A stretch of 64,000 bases of DNA. It comes from Pyricularia pennisetigena. Taxonomy: Eukaryota > Ascomycota > Sordariomycetes > Magnaporthales > Pyriculariaceae. A model generated the notes under the pieces. It was not told where the DNA came from. It saw only the letters and a list, made by a program, of their open reading frames with translations, and did no database searches. The DNA is taken from the NCBI RefSeq assembly GCF_004337985.1, contig NC_043741.1, positions 2,487,348-2,551,347 on the forward strand, read 5' to 3'. Shown here in pieces: positions 12,316-24,603 of this stretch; the first letter of the stretch is position 1; each line of letters opens with the position of its first letter. Position numbers and translations under genes: made by a program.

Positions 12316-12973
12316 ATGCGGTCTGTCATTCCGGCGACCACTCTCCTTACCGTTTTGGGGGTTATCAACCTGGTCTCTGGCCACGTGGTCACCCCGCCTT
12401 CGCTCTCGATACCAGAAGACAACCGCGCCTTTGGCTTCACCCGGTCCGCCTTCCCACAGCCGGCGTCGAAGTTGCAGAAGCGATACGCCCGGCAGCAGCA
12501 CAACACAAACAGCTACGCAAGCAATAGCAACAAGCCCCAGCCCCGAGGCCCGGCTAAACCCACCATCGTCATCGACTACGGCCACCAGGAGGTCCTGAAC
12601 CTGGCCACGATGGGCTTCGCGCGCGGCGGTCATAGGTCTGCCGACCCTACCCTTACCGCCATGGTCACGTCTGTCGGTACCAACATTGACAATGGCCAGG
12701 GCAATGGTGGCCAAGAACACCAGTCCAATCACCCTCAGCGCCAGCTCACCAAGACCGATTGTGGCAGCGGCTGCAGCATCCTCAAGATGGCCGCTGTTGC
12801 CTTTGAGAATCAGACAAGCTGTCACACATGCGACTGTTGCTGCTGCTCGACCGTCGAGGATTGGGGTTCCAGGCTTCCTCGGCTGCTGAAGCTGGCCAGC
12901 ACACCATGTAAGCAATCTCCCCTCCAAGTCAAACCTACAAGCCATATACATATTGACCTTTGCGTCTGCCAGA
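12316..12973 (+). CDS. Putative small secreted protein, family not recognised
   Basis: The ATG at 12316 follows a leader-like pyrimidine/CAA-rich region and opens a clear signal peptide (MRSVIPATTLLTVLGVINLV, then SGHVV). A Lys-Arg pair after about residue 55 (KLQKRYA) could be a Kex2 cleavage site. The later part has clustered cysteines (DCGSGCS and HTCDCCCC). A strong donor GTAAGC at 12908 follows codons for ASTP; splicing to the CAG at 12970-12972 joins T to AG and makes a stop codon across the junction, giving 197 residues. Without splicing the frame stays open to 13260, but that extra part looks non-coding. There is a 214-codon open frame on the opposite strand that I treat as a shadow. 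I recognise no domain; it could be a lineage-specific effector-like or cell-wall protein. Exon structure is uncertain. Confidence 0.45.
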
Positions 12974-14911
12974 GACCCAAAAAAAGAAAAACCTTGGCAA
13001 TATCACATAAAGGTTTCGGTCAGGTATTGAAGTTCAAGATTGAACAGGCAGCTTTCCGTCATGGTCGTCCGACTCCAGACAGGTCGGCCAGAAATATTTT
13101 CTTTCCTATCTTTGCGATACCTTTAGATTGGGATGTTTGTTTGTTCCTTCATCTACGGCTGTGCTCTTTCTACCATTCTCTATCTACTTTTTTCTCAACC
13201 ACTTCTCTTCGTTGTCAGCATAGCTTATCCGTTCAACGAAAGAATTTGATACGTCTTTGACACAACTCGTTCCTACTACAGCTGCTTTTCCTCACTGAAT
13301 TGCCAGAATATTGTTCGTCCACAACATTGATTTCAAAAAGCCCCCTTTCGACGGCCAGTGTAACATGACGAGCCCAGTGTCAGACATTTGAGTAGTGTAA
13401 GAAGGACATGCAGTCGACCGGGCAAATGTGCGTTGGCTCTTTGTTGTCCTTCCCCCTTTTTTTCTGGATTTTCCACCAGCCCCGCGGCAGCTTATTTGTA
13501 CGATTTAGGCTTTGAGACACAAAAATTTCCTTCTGTCTCGGACTTACCGTGATACAAAACCGCAGCCTACTAATCCCTGAGCTGATATAAATTCAAAGAG
13601 AGGGGAAGATTCGTTCTTCCCTGCGTCAAGTACGACTGAATCCCTGTGCAACATTTATCCATGAGTATCCTCACATCATCACATAAACGAAATCATCCGT
13701 GACAGAAGTCGGTCGTACAAAATTGCAAACAACCCATACTTCATCACACGACCAAAAGGTAAGACGAGATAAATTCCTTTTGCATTGATCTTGTTTGCAA
13801 AAGCCGTGCGGTGTATATACCTCATTTTATTCTTGTGCCCGAAAGTGTATATCAAACAGTCCTATCTTCTTTATGGTTGATGCGGTTTGTGCCAGCTGAA
13901 AACCTTGGGGATTTGACACCCATTCCCAGGATGAAGAAAATTGAAAGGAGAAAAAAAAAACAGCTTTATCGTAGCTTGACGAGGGCAAGACAGCCGAGCT
14001 CCAAGAATCAGAAAGAATAAGGGGGTATTTCTTTTGTAAATGCACACACGTAGGAAAGTTCCCATCAGGCGGTCCATTCGTTGCTGTGCTTCTGTATACC
14101 AATCCAAGGTCCACTGCGGTGGAAAAGCCCTCCTCCTATTCCATCCCTTAAAATGGATAACGGGAGGATTCTTGACATTTTGAAGCGTCTGATTTCCAAA
14201 GCCACAAAGCATGGAGAAAACAAGCTTCAGATGCTGGAAACCAAGCAAGGCGCTGAAAAAGTCGAGGAAAAAAAAAAGAAGACCCAAGATCAAAGAATCC
14301 AACAAATATCACAAAAACACATTGCTCGCGCCCGCCAAAAGGAACAAAGACAAGAGCACGCCTGCCGCAGTGCTCGCAAAGCCGAAATGATATGCTCCTC
14401 CCATACAGAATGGAAGGGGAAAAAGTATGGACCCGAACAAAACCCTGAGGAATAGACGCGTAGAAGAAGAAAAAAAGTGCCGGCCCATGTAATTCCGTCA
14501 CATACGGATTTTTTTCAAAAATAAAAAATGAATGTAGAGAAGAAGAATGAAGAGAATGGTCATAAAGTCGTGTTGTATCGTTGCAGTTCTGTGCTGCAGT
14601 AAAATGGTGGTAAACAGTTTGGTGTAGCTTTGGTTGTCGTATGTGATTCCGGGGTGGTCTTGGGATTTCTTGATCGATTCGAGAACCTTTGTCTTTTTGT
14701 GAATGCTCCGATCAATAAGGGTGTAAGCTGTGCTATCGGGAATGGTTGTGGAGATGGGAATGTTTTCGTGGATAAAATCCAAGTAATCGACGCCGTCTCA
14801 CTTATTCCTCTGGACATTCTGCACTCCCATATCACGAGCAAACCCTCAAATGACGGCCAATCACGCCTTGGGCCTCTTTTCTCCCCACTTCAGTCTCCGA
14901 GGATGGTCTTT
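12974..14911. other. Intergenic stretch with convergent 3' ends
   Basis: Lies between the 3' ends of the putative secreted-protein gene and the minus-strand gene stopping at 14912. AT-rich with A runs near 13950 and 14270. A Lys/Gln-rich frame on the plus strand near 14150-14450 is probably a by-product of A-rich 3' untranslated DNA. No repeats or RNA genes were seen. Confidence 0.4.
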
Positions 14912-16489
14912 CTAATCCCCCCTCTTGAGTTTGAAGATGGTCGTCCGAATCCAGAGTACAAAGTTAGTCCAGACGTTTTTGGCCGACTTCCGCTCCCTTG
15001 GCTGATGGGAATCGAGTCCTCCAGCCACGCCGACGGCGCCCCTGGCGAAGGAGCCCGATTTCTTGCCCTTCTTGCTGTCCAGGTTGCTCTCAATTTTCTC
15101 GTTGGTGACGAGGGGAAACTGATCTACGCCATAGATTGGACGATTGATGCTGTTGCGGTAGATGATCGATGCTCCAGATGCTGTGCCTGGCCTGCTGCCG
15201 CTGCTGTAGAGAGCGGCCTCGTGCTTCTGCCTCTGGAACATCTCGAGATCACGCTTCTCGGCGTCCTTGGACTGGTGGTGCGACGCCGAGTTCTTGTGCT
15301 GCTTGCGAGCCGCCTTCTCGGCCTTGAGGCGCTCCTTTTCGTCGAACTTGGCGCGCCTCTCGCGCATCAGCCGCGCATGTTCTGCTGGGTCTGAGAGCGA
15401 GGGCTTCTTGCCACGGCTCTCCTGCTGCTCAGACAGCGAGCGGAGTCGCGGCGCGAGTCCACCCAGGCCCATTTCTAGTGAGGTTCGGAGGGGTGATAGC
15501 GGTGCAGCCGAGAATGACGAAGTCGGACTTGCGACGAATGATTGTGACGGCGGGCTTGTCAGGACTGGGAATGCAGTAGTTGTGGTGGTTGTGGTTGTTG
15601 AACGTGAAAGGAGAGAGGGGGAGTTGTTTGCAGAGTCATTGTTTGACGGGTGGCTGGTGTTTGTTGTGCCCAAGGTGAGGTTCAAGTGCAGATCAGACTG
15701 ACTTTTACTTGAGCTCAACATACTTCCCCCGTGCACCATGCGGGAGCTGCCCGAATTGCCAACAGCCGCACTGTGACTCCCCACCCTGCTGGATTTCGCA
15801 TTGCTACTACTCTGTGCGACGCCCTGCATATCAGAAAACGACGCCGTCCTTTGCGAAGCGAGGCTAGGCCGCCGCAGGCTCGACTGGCTCATAGAGTATG
15901 GGTGCATCTTTCCAGTCTGATAGGCGTAATCGTCGTCCTCATTCTCCGTTATCGTGGGTGAGTAATCGCGCCCGCAGCCGCCGCCAGCACCGACGTCAAT
16001 GCTCGCCATAGACCCAGCATATGAGAGTAATGGCGGAGTGGCCGTCCGTGGCGTCTGCTGAAACGGGTGCACAAATCCTCCCCTTCCCGGTCCGGTTCCG
16101 CTGCCCGTCGTACCAACAGAAGCATGGCTGGCGCCGGATGGTGACCTGGCGTGCTGAAATTTGGGCCTCCCCAAGTCCACACTCTTACCGCCTAAGCTAG
16201 GTCCGCTATTGAGACTGCCGCAATCTCCGGATTCCATAAAGCCTGGCGTGATGAATGCCATATCCCTCGCCGACCGACTGGCAGGATAGTCGTTCCAGTT
16301 GTGCTGCTGGTCCTCCCACCCACGGTCGAGATCCAGTGAATTTTTCTCCGAGCCCGATTGCAGCTTCTTCAAGATGGGCTTGACCCCCATGCGGCCTCGG
16401 CCCTTGGTGATCTTGTTTCCGGTTGCTGTTGCGATTGACCCACTGAAGTGCCCACCGCTACTGCTCTTCCAACTCGATGCTGTAGCCAT
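14912..16489 (-). CDS. Uncharacterised Ser-rich protein with conserved-looking C-terminus
   Basis: Single exon of 525 residues from the ATG at 16489; a longer frame upstream has only non-ATG codons. The first 300 or so residues are Ser/Gly/Thr/Asn-rich and likely disordered, including a run of eight threonines encoded near 15575-15600. The second half has a strongly charged helical segment (about residues 340-395: HARLMRERRAKFDEKERLKA onward) suggesting a coiled coil, a PIYGVDQFPLV motif and a Lys-rich patch. It ends with an aromatic/basic segment (NVWTNFVLWIRTTIFKLKRG) that could be an amphipathic membrane-binding helix. I do not recognise the family and assign no function. Codon use and frame integrity support a real gene; a long pyrimidine-rich leader lies upstream to about 17100. 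Confidence 0.75.
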   Translation of the reverse strand: MATASSWKSSSGGHFSGSIATATGNKITKGRGRMGVKPILKKLQSGSEKNSLDLDRGWEDQQHNWNDYPASRSARDMAFITPGFMESGDCGSLNSGPSLGGKSVDLGRPKFQHARSPSGASHASVGTTGSGTGPGRGGFVHPFQQTPRTATPPLLSYAGSMASIDVGAGGGCGRDYSPTITENEDDDYAYQTGKMHPYSMSQSSLRRPSLASQRTASFSDMQGVAQSSSNAKSSRVGSHSAAVGNSGSSRMVHGGSMLSSSKSQSDLHLNLTLGTTNTSHPSNNDSANNSPSLLSRSTTTTTTTTAFPVLTSPPSQSFVASPTSSFSAAPLSPLRTSLEMGLGGLAPRLRSLSEQQESRGKKPSLSDPAEHARLMRERRAKFDEKERLKAEKAARKQHKNSASHHQSKDAEKRDLEMFQRQKHEAALYSSGSRPGTASGASIIYRNSINRPIYGVDQFPLVTNEKIESNLDSKKGKKSGSFARGAVGVAGGLDSHQPRERKSAKNVWTNFVLWIRTTIFKLKRGD

Positions 16490-19400
16490 TTTCGTTGCGT
16501 CTTCTGTATCTGTTGCTCTGTTCCAAGGCCCAAGGGGTGAGGGGACCCTGACCCTGAGCACAAGGCGACCGGTCCTTTATATTGTCCTTTATATTCGCGA
16601 CGAACCGGTGAAAACTGGGGCTGTGAAGTTGACAGGTGGGCGGTGCACCTCGAAACGAAACGAAACGGTTGTTGATGGAGGCGGATATGGTGGCGGTCGA
16701 TGAGGGGCGAGCAGCGAAATAAAGGTTCGGTTGGGGTCCGTTGGTTTTGATCCAGATTTTTATTTTGCTCGCCTCGCAGGGATTGAAAAAACTCAAAGAT
16801 AGAGAATCCCTTGGCAGTAGGGAAGAGAGAGAAAAGAAAAGAAAAAGGACAACACCAATCTCGCGTGCTCTCTCCTTGCTCTTCCTCTTCTGTCTTCTTT
16901 CTTCCCAATCTCTCTTCACCCAGGGCGGTGAAGCTGTATTCGCTCAGCTGCACCGCACAGGCTGGGCTGTGGCTGGCTACTCCAACTCTAGCGCGCGGAA
17001 ACACATGTGGGAGAGAGTCGGTGTCGAGACGCTGCGGAAGAAGGACGGGGCTGGTGGACGGAAGGAAGAGTAGGTATGTACGGGAGAGACGAATTGTTGG
17101 TCTGTGGTTCAGCTGGGATTGGATTTTCTCAGGATCGGGGGTCGGGGCGGTAATCAATCAACTGGGCCAGTAGCGAAGCGGGTGAGCAGGAGATGCATAC
17201 ACTACAGTTGCACTACTGCACCTGCGGGAAAAAAGCGCGCAGGCGGTGTTGTGTTCTTCCCCCCTGCCTTGGACTGTGTGGTCCCTTCTTACGCTGTTGG
17301 TTGCTGCGGGTATTGTTACGTCCCCGCACCCCGGTTTTGCTTTGCACAGGGTACCCCTCGCCTTTTGGATTTCTGCGAGATGCTTGATATGCGGGCGATC
17401 CGAGTTGAGAGAGCGTTCGATAGTGACCGAATGTTCGATAGTGATACTACCCCGACAAACCGAGCACTCCGTAGCAGTGAGTTGTCAAAAAAAAAAAAAA
17501 AGATCAGGTAGAATACAGGTAATCACTGCATTTAGTCTTTCTGGCCGACGCTAACCATAATTTTGAAGCTTGTCGTCGGGTCAGGAAATGACATGCATCC
17601 ATTCCTTTCAAACAATTGTGAAGAATAAAAATCGGGGGTTGATCAGGCAAATGGCAAACACAACATACATACATATGCAATGAATAAGGCGCGTTTCTAT
17701 GGACCTTGATGGTAAAGAGATGATGGATAATAAACGAAGTGGAAGGAAGCTCGGACATACCCACATCCGCAAGATCAGCAGAGGGAAAATTGTGGGTGGA
17801 TCTGCACAGCAACCTCCCCCGGACCTAGCAACAGGATGCTGACAGTGACTGATTACTGGCTGGCGATGATGCTGATGATTGAATAAACAAGGCCTTGTTC
17901 CTTTCGGCTGTGGAGGGCTTACGACTGCAAAAGACCGCTTCTCCGCTTTCTCGCCCGCGAGTGGGGTATCAGTGGCCAAATCAAGCCAGATGATTGGCCG
18001 TATTACGTTACCTGGCATGGCTGAGGCCCAGCCAAGTCTTGCGTTGGGTTGATTTTTTGCTCCTGCACTCTCGGCAACGTTGGCTCGCTACCTTTGCTGC
18101 CTTTGTGTTTGAATCGCAGTACCTGCTATTAATTTCATACATTACTACTGTCGCATTTCTCGTGGTATTATTCCAACACTACACCAGGTAGCTCTCCTTC
18201 TGGGCATTTCTTTAATGCTTTTGTTCACAGATCAAATTACAGTAAACAAGCAACAAAGTTGATGTTGTAAGCTTAGTCCGCTTGTTTCAAGATCAATCAC
18301 ATCAATTACATCCCGGCACCCGGTACCCGAAACAGGCTTGACTGGACTAGGAAAATCTCGATATGATTATATCATGTCTTTTTCGCTTGTACTACATCAT
18401 AGACGATTTCCAAAGACAAGAAACACTCAAAACAAAAACAAAAAAAATCCCTCGATACTTCCAAGCCGTCCACGTCATTTGTGGACCAAAGCGTTTCCAC
18501 GTCCCATCTGCGACATAAATCGATACCAAGATGGAAACGGCGCACAAACAGTCGACACACAAGTAATTCCACCCCGTTCAGTGAAATGTATAGACCAGAC
18601 GGCTTCCATGCTTTGAGGGGATTATTAGTTGAGAATGACACGCCGCACGGCGCGCATTAATTCAAAACAAAGGACCCGATTAAGGTTTATCAAAGATGGC
18701 ATCTCAAACAACACCCGATCGGGCAATCCTTTTTTTTGACGGGTTTATGTTTAACACTTTGCTTTGCTTGCGTTGCTTTTGCTGCCCTTCTTTTTTTTCT
18801 TTCCATAATCTTGCTTTTGAACTTGCCTGCTTATCCGTCTTGCCGTCTATTCCGTACTTCTGTAACCATCCTGTCGACAGCCTTGCCAAGAAATGGTCCC
18901 TTGGTTCTGCACTCTATCGCGTGCATCTGGTTGTGTCAGTCGGTGTCAATAGTTTCAATGTGGGAATGTATAGTTTTTGTTCTTGGGTTGTGGCCGACAA
19001 TTACTCATCCATGGTTGTTTGGCCGTCCCAACCTTACTATGGGGATCACCAAATGATGAACATTGAGGCTACAGCGACCGGCCAAACAGTAAGTGATCGA
19101 CCTGGATTTTCTCCCCAGGGACTTGGAAACCTCTCGCACCCCCGCATACATGTTTCGCTCCCCACACAAACCCATCTGGCTACCCCGCTAGCGCATTGAG
19201 GCAGTGGCTTGCCTCTGCCCGGCTAAGCTTGTCTTTTAGGTTTGTTATAGGGTCTTATGAAGGGAGGGGAGACTCGGAGATGTCTTGGATTTTGTTTTGT
19301 TGGGTGATTGAGGGAATTTTATCGCATTTCGCCGCCTTTCTACCTTTTCAAGCTAGGTTTCGAGTTTCTCAAACCGCGCCACTCTAAGCCACAGTGTAAG

Positions 19401-19780
19401 AACGAATAAAGTCCTCATGGGAGAAGTGCATTCCGAATGGCCATCGGCCGGGCCGATGGCCACAACCCAACGTTACAGGCGCAAGTAAGGTTCTGGAGCT
19501 GTCTTGCCAGTCGATTGAGGGACGACCTCACATCCCCCACCATGACAGTTTAAAAAGGCGCAGCGACAACAACTTTATCTTGCAGCATAAATGATAATTG
19601 GATCATCAGTTCGTTACTAGGTTCAACAAAATGTGGGTGCTATGCACGCAATATAAGCACCTATGCATTGCGTGGATACCAACCATGGCTGCTACCACAA
19701 ACTTGAGGTCGGTTGCTGTGGGTATGGATGAATGAGCAAGCGCATTTCCGTCGAGAAATAATGGTTTCTGTCTAGCAACG

Positions 19781-19823
<43 letters not shown>

Positions 19824-22162
19824 AATGTTGGAACTCGTGCCTTGATAGGCCGGCTGGTTTGGCGGCACTGACCAACCAGAACGGCGAGACCGCAGGACTA
19901 CACAAAAACTCTACCAAAGGACCAAGCCACTGATAAGTAATTACTGTCAAACCCTGACATGATGTTAAGTTGTTCCCAGTTCTACCATGCCGCTCTGGAC
20001 AAAGTGTGCTCAACACACAGGCTTTCTTCGAACCACCTCGTCGGCCATCATCAACTCGCTGGGCTCCGTTTCAACTCCCAGTATTGTAGTATGCGATGGT
20101 TATCTACAGCGACAACTGTCGGCGCAGCATAGCCGAATATGAAGTACGAGCCAGCCATCTTGAGCTCGCTCTTTGTTGTGTCGTAGGAAGTCTTTATTCT
20201 ATTCCAAGCTGGAACTGGATAGGTCTTCCTGGAGGCAAGGGTGCGGATGGGGTAACCCATTCTGTCCCTCTAAGGTCGCTTCCCGACCCGGTCTGCAGTC
20301 CCTTCCTTGCCTGCGCTCATTTCTAGCATCGAAGACGGCAAAGACAGCAGAAACGAGATGTTCACCGTCGTTGACCGGGGTATATATGGAACGCCCAAGC
20401 TAGCCAGGTTAACGTGTTCGCCGGAGTCGGCAGACTACTGGGGACCGCCACCGTGCAGATGGCGGCACCATACTGCAATTGAAACCGGTTCATATGACTG
20501 AAGGGTCTGCACAACGGCATTCATCAACCCCATCCCTCAAGTCTCACGTGCCAAGTGCCGTGAGGTGTGACTATCACTGTCAACTAGTCGGCCTCTTGCT
20601 AGTGGACGAACGGCGTGGAGAACTAAATGAATCAAGCACTACGGGCAATGTGATGGTGCTAAACTACATTTAGACGCCAGACTGCCAACGCTAGTGTACC
20701 GGAGAAGCGGCTCACTCTTGTTGTCAACAAGCTGGACTCGGCCGACCGAGGTGTCCAGGAGTCTGTGTTTTTCTCCTCGAAAACCAACTTGTCATTCTCT
20801 CAGAACCTGTTTCGCACGGTAGGAGCCTGTCAAAAAGAGCGGCTGAGTTTCTGGCTTGGGTGAATAGAGTGTAATATGGCAAGAGACCATTCTGCCGGAC
20901 CTCCGAGCCGGCGGTGTCGATCATCGGACGGTACTAAGTTGAAGAACGGGATAACTATAAGGAACTGTTCCTAAATGCTTTTTTTTTGGCTAACGAGTCT
21001 GGGGGTTAGGGTTAACCCCTATTTTGGCTTTACGACATATGGATTACGGTTGATTTAACATGAGCCTTGGCAGCTCACTTCACCATCAAACCGTATCGCT
21101 CCAGCCCGCGTAGCCCACGCAACTCGATTTACTTTGCTGGAGACCAAAGGTCGCGGGAGTCCGTGAACCACTGTAACCCTTGCTTGGACAAGTGGGCTTA
21201 TCACAGTCATCCTTGGCTCGTATCGTATGTGTTCACTTTACAACGCTGCCCCTTTGGTACCCAAACCACTGTTCACTAACTTATGGTATTGGTCATGCGA
21301 TGACAATAAGTCACGGCAAGTCTTCCAAGTAATTAACTACAGACTACATATATTATTCTTCCTTTTATGATGTGGTCGGCCAGGGCCCTGAGGATCCCTT
21401 CAATGTCACATCTACGGTGGCCCTCGTTTCCCTCAAAAATTGTGCAGTTACTGTCTCGCTCCCTGCAGGTGCATACTTCTTCTAGTCTTCTTGTACTAAT
21501 TCACCAGTGATGCATGAGAAAGAACCCTGTATCTGACAATCCTTAATGACGCAGGGCTTGTTGCATTATTAGTCTGATTGCCTGGTTCGCAACAAGCCTT
21601 TTTGTTCCCACTTGGAGTTCCGCAAGGGTTTCCACCCCGCCCTGGCATGTTGAACAACCAACAAAAAGAAGAGAGCAATGAAAACGAGGTCAAGGTGGGC
21701 CGGATTCGCCTCAACCCTCAGCTCACCTAGATGCCCATTCCTGTGCAGTTCCAGACCTTCCAAACCTGGTTTAGAAATAGCGGCAGAAGGCCTGTGGCTC
21801 CCGCAAAGGGGAGCTTTCAGCAGTGAGTATTGCGATTTTAAGATGCGCCTTTGGACTTTTCATAGAAAAAAAAGAAGAAAAGAAAAATTGATCTGACTTT
21901 TTTTTATTTCCCGCCAGCCTCTCTGCTGAGTTTCAGACCTGAGCGGGTGTATGCGCATTTCCATCTACACCGGTTTGGAGAGGAAGGATCTGACCAGGGG
22001 TCTTCTCCGGAATCTAGCCAACACAAGGTTCTATCCATAAAAGCTCAGCAGCCCCCCAAGTGGAGAGTAGACTTTGTACATGGCAGCAGGAGAGAGGACG
22101 ATCTTTTTGACCTTTCGAGTCTTACTGTACGTGCTGCCCCAACCGGCAAGATACCCGTCGAC
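16490..22162. other. 5.7 kb without a recognisable gene
   Basis: The left 0.6 kb is the likely promoter and 5' leader of the minus-strand gene at 16489. The rest shows only short unrelated frames. It includes a T39 tract at 19783-19821 and a telomere-like TTAGGGTTAACCCC at about 21006-21019. A 167-codon ATG frame at 18696-19199 has no coding character I can defend. The plus-strand lead-in to the receptor gene begins about 21900. Confidence 0.4.
19783..19821. repeat. Poly-T tract, 39 bases
   Basis: Uninterrupted T run in intergenic DNA. It could be a slipped homopolymer or the 3' tail of an old minus-strand retroposed element. I found no obvious target-site duplication around it. Confidence 0.9.
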
Positions 22163-23638
22163 ATGAGTTCCCCGGATGGTTCGATTGTGATCAGCGACCG
22201 CGCCGTCTTTGTCTCGCAGGTCTTTTACGGAATCACCATACCGCTTTTGGTCCTGGCAACGGTGACGCTAGGCTACCGGATGGCCAGAATCAAAACTCGA
22301 AGAACCCTCTGGTCAGACGGCTGTATCGTTGCTGGCTATGTAAGTCATGTTCTTTCCACCGGTTTCGGTCTGGACTTCAACCTTGGTTGGACTCGCTTGA
22401 ACACGGTAGAAGAAAGCAGAAGCATAACGAAGAAACTGACCTATCAACTTTTCGACGTCTTGCAGATCCTCGGGGTGGCGTGTTTAGGCTTATACGTACC
22501 TCAAAGCTTCTTGACGCCAGGTGTCAAGTCCCCTGAAGCAATCCTCGAGGGCCAGAAGGGCTCGTTCCTGTCGATCCCAATATGGGGCTTGTCCATGGCC
22601 TTCATCAAGGCTTCGATCGGCCTGACGCTTCTCCAAATACAAAACCAGCGCTGGTTCCAGGTCCTGATCTGGAGCAACATGGCGGCCTCGGCCGCTTACG
22701 GCTTCGGGAACATGTGGTTCATTCTCTTCTCGTGCCAACCGCTGCAGGCTGCGTGGGGTGACTTTGCCGACCCTACAAAGGCTCAGTGTCTCCCGTCAAG
22801 CTATATACGAATGGCGGCCCTGGTTGGGGCAGTTGGTAAGTAAAAAAAAAAAGCCGTTATAGAAATGATGCTTTTTAGAGGCTATTTCTTTTGTTTGTCA
22901 TTATTACTCTATGCTGTTTCCATTCCAGACGCCGGGAAATGCTGACACTGAAAAAAAAAAACAATAAAAACAGTCAGCGTCGTGACCGACCTGATACTAG
23001 CACTAGCACCCGTCAGCTTCCTCTGGACGCTCAAGCGGCCGCTGCGCGAACGCATCGTACTGGGCTGCCTCATGTCGCTGGGACTGCTGGCGGCCATGTC
23101 GTCGGTGGTAAAGAACCTGATCATCGCCGACTTTGGCAAGGAGGACGTCGACACGTGGGCCATGAACGTATCCATCAGCACCTGGACGTCGTGCGAGATG
23201 CTCCTCGGCGTCATCGCGGCCTGCACGCCCTTCTGCCGCCCGATCCTCGAAAAGTGCGTCACCAGTATGGGCATGTCCCTGACGGGCACGACCAAGTCGG
23301 CGTCCAGAGCCGCGGGCAAGAGCTACGGGATCACTTCGGGCGGGCCCGGCGCCTACCATCGCACCACGGCCGCCGGCGCGTCGTCGCGCGTCGACCAGCA
23401 GCGCTCGCAGTTCGAGTCGGACGAGGACCCGCTCAAGAGCGTCATCGAGCTGCAGACGCAGCGGCTGAGCGCTGGCGGCGGCGAGGGCGGCAGCCCTGCG
23501 AGCTCGACCTTGGGCCGGTCCAGCTCGGTCTCGGGAATCTACAAAACGACCAACATACACGTGCAGACGACAGAGGCCAACAGCAGCCAGACCTGGCCGG
23601 TGGAGGAGCGGAGATACTACCCTGGGTCTGCTGTCTGA
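22163..23638 (+). CDS. PTH11/SAT4-type seven-helix receptor-like membrane protein
   Basis: Fungal rhodopsin-fold membrane protein of the PTH11-like (SAT4) group, presumed to sense extracellular or surface cues at the plasma membrane. Exons 22163-22339, 22466-22835 and 22974-23638 give 403 residues. Helix 1 is near residues 14-40 (VSQVFYGITIPLLVLATVTL), helix 2 follows WSDG, helix 3 is in FLSIPIWGLSMAFIKASIGL, and four more follow, the last at EMLLGVIAACTPF. The FSCQPLQAAW and CTPFCRPILE motifs are typical of the group. The tail of about 125 residues is Ser/Gly/Arg-rich and cytosolic. No N-terminal CFEM domain is present, unlike classical PTH11. Intron 1 (126 bases, GTAAGT/TGCAG) is in frame with no stop, so an unspliced form with 42 extra residues in helix 2 would also be translatable. 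Ligand unknown. Confidence 0.85.
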
Positions 23639-24562
23639 GGAAGAACAAAACAGGGGGGAAGGGAAGGGAGCGCCATCAAGCCCTCCTTGCTGGCTGCCTT
23701 GTCTTGCTTGCATCGTATGCCTTGTATGTATGAGCTTCTATTCGAGACTAGTTCTAATCCCAAATCTCGTTCTAGTCTAGACTTGTACCATGGTAATCTT
23801 GGAGCCTATTAAGCGGGGATTGGCGGTCAACACATTTTGTACCAGGGGCCCAAACCCCAACGAAGAGAGCACGTAATAAAATCAAGACAATAATGAGAAA
23901 TTTTTTAAGGCATGAAAGAAGGATTCTGTCCGCCGCGTCTCAGCCCTGCCCCGGAATGCACTAGACTAACGCCAGGGCTCGGCCCTTGATGCTAATTACC
24001 CTAGGTTCGGTGGGTATTATAGGTTCGTCCCATGTTGTCCCCCACAAGCGCTGTTGTCTTTCTCGTATGTTACATCACCTGTGGAGGGTCAGTGAAATAA
24101 CAACTGTCTTGGCATTTTGGATTTACCTACTGGAGTAGTTTCAGTAGGTAGGGCTTGTTTTTTTTTTCTGCTGGGGATTTTCGTCGGTCCGTGTCTAGGT
24201 CAAACGGGGAGAAAGACAAGGGGAAAAAAGAAAGAAAGAGAACAAAAAGGCGTCTGTGGGTGAATGGAGGCCTGTCAAATGTCACTTGCGCAAGGTCAAG
24301 ACTCGGACTGCCCTATGAATGGTAGATTGGTATTATTAGGAAGTGTCTTGCAGCTAGTGGAGGATTTTAACCGGCCGAAGACAAAAATAAAACAAATGTC
24401 GCTTACGGCTGGCTCACAGACAAAACTGACATCTGTTCCATGCAGGTCCCGGCAGAAGGAATTGCGAATTGCTTGTCAACCACGGATTTGCCACATTTTG
24501 TTTTTCCTGATTTGCCGCTGGTACCAGAAGATTTTTCCTTGGATGGGATGCACCCATTCCTA

Positions 24563-24564
<2 letters not shown>

Positions 24565-24599
<35 letters not shown>
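24565..24599. repeat. Poly-A tract, 35 bases
   Basis: Uninterrupted A run in intergenic DNA between the receptor and the tyrosinase gene. Origin undetermined; a retroposon tail or simple slippage are both possible. Confidence 0.9.

Positions 24600-24603
<4 letters not shown>

Noticed and set aside
12307..12951. 214-codon open frame on the minus strand opposite the putative secreted protein
   Set aside because: Its start is near the opposite gene's stop region, composition is Arg/Ala/Val as expected from the antisense of a coding exon, and no leader or splice sites support it.
14081..14455. Lys/Gln-rich 124-codon frame
   Set aside because: Driven by A-rich DNA in the 3' flank of the minus-strand gene; its first codons are unlike coding sequence and no family is recognisable.
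18696..19199. 167-codon ATG frame on the plus strand
   Set aside because: Runs through a T homopolymer and has a Phe/Cys/Ser-rich composition typical of T-rich DNA; no family match.
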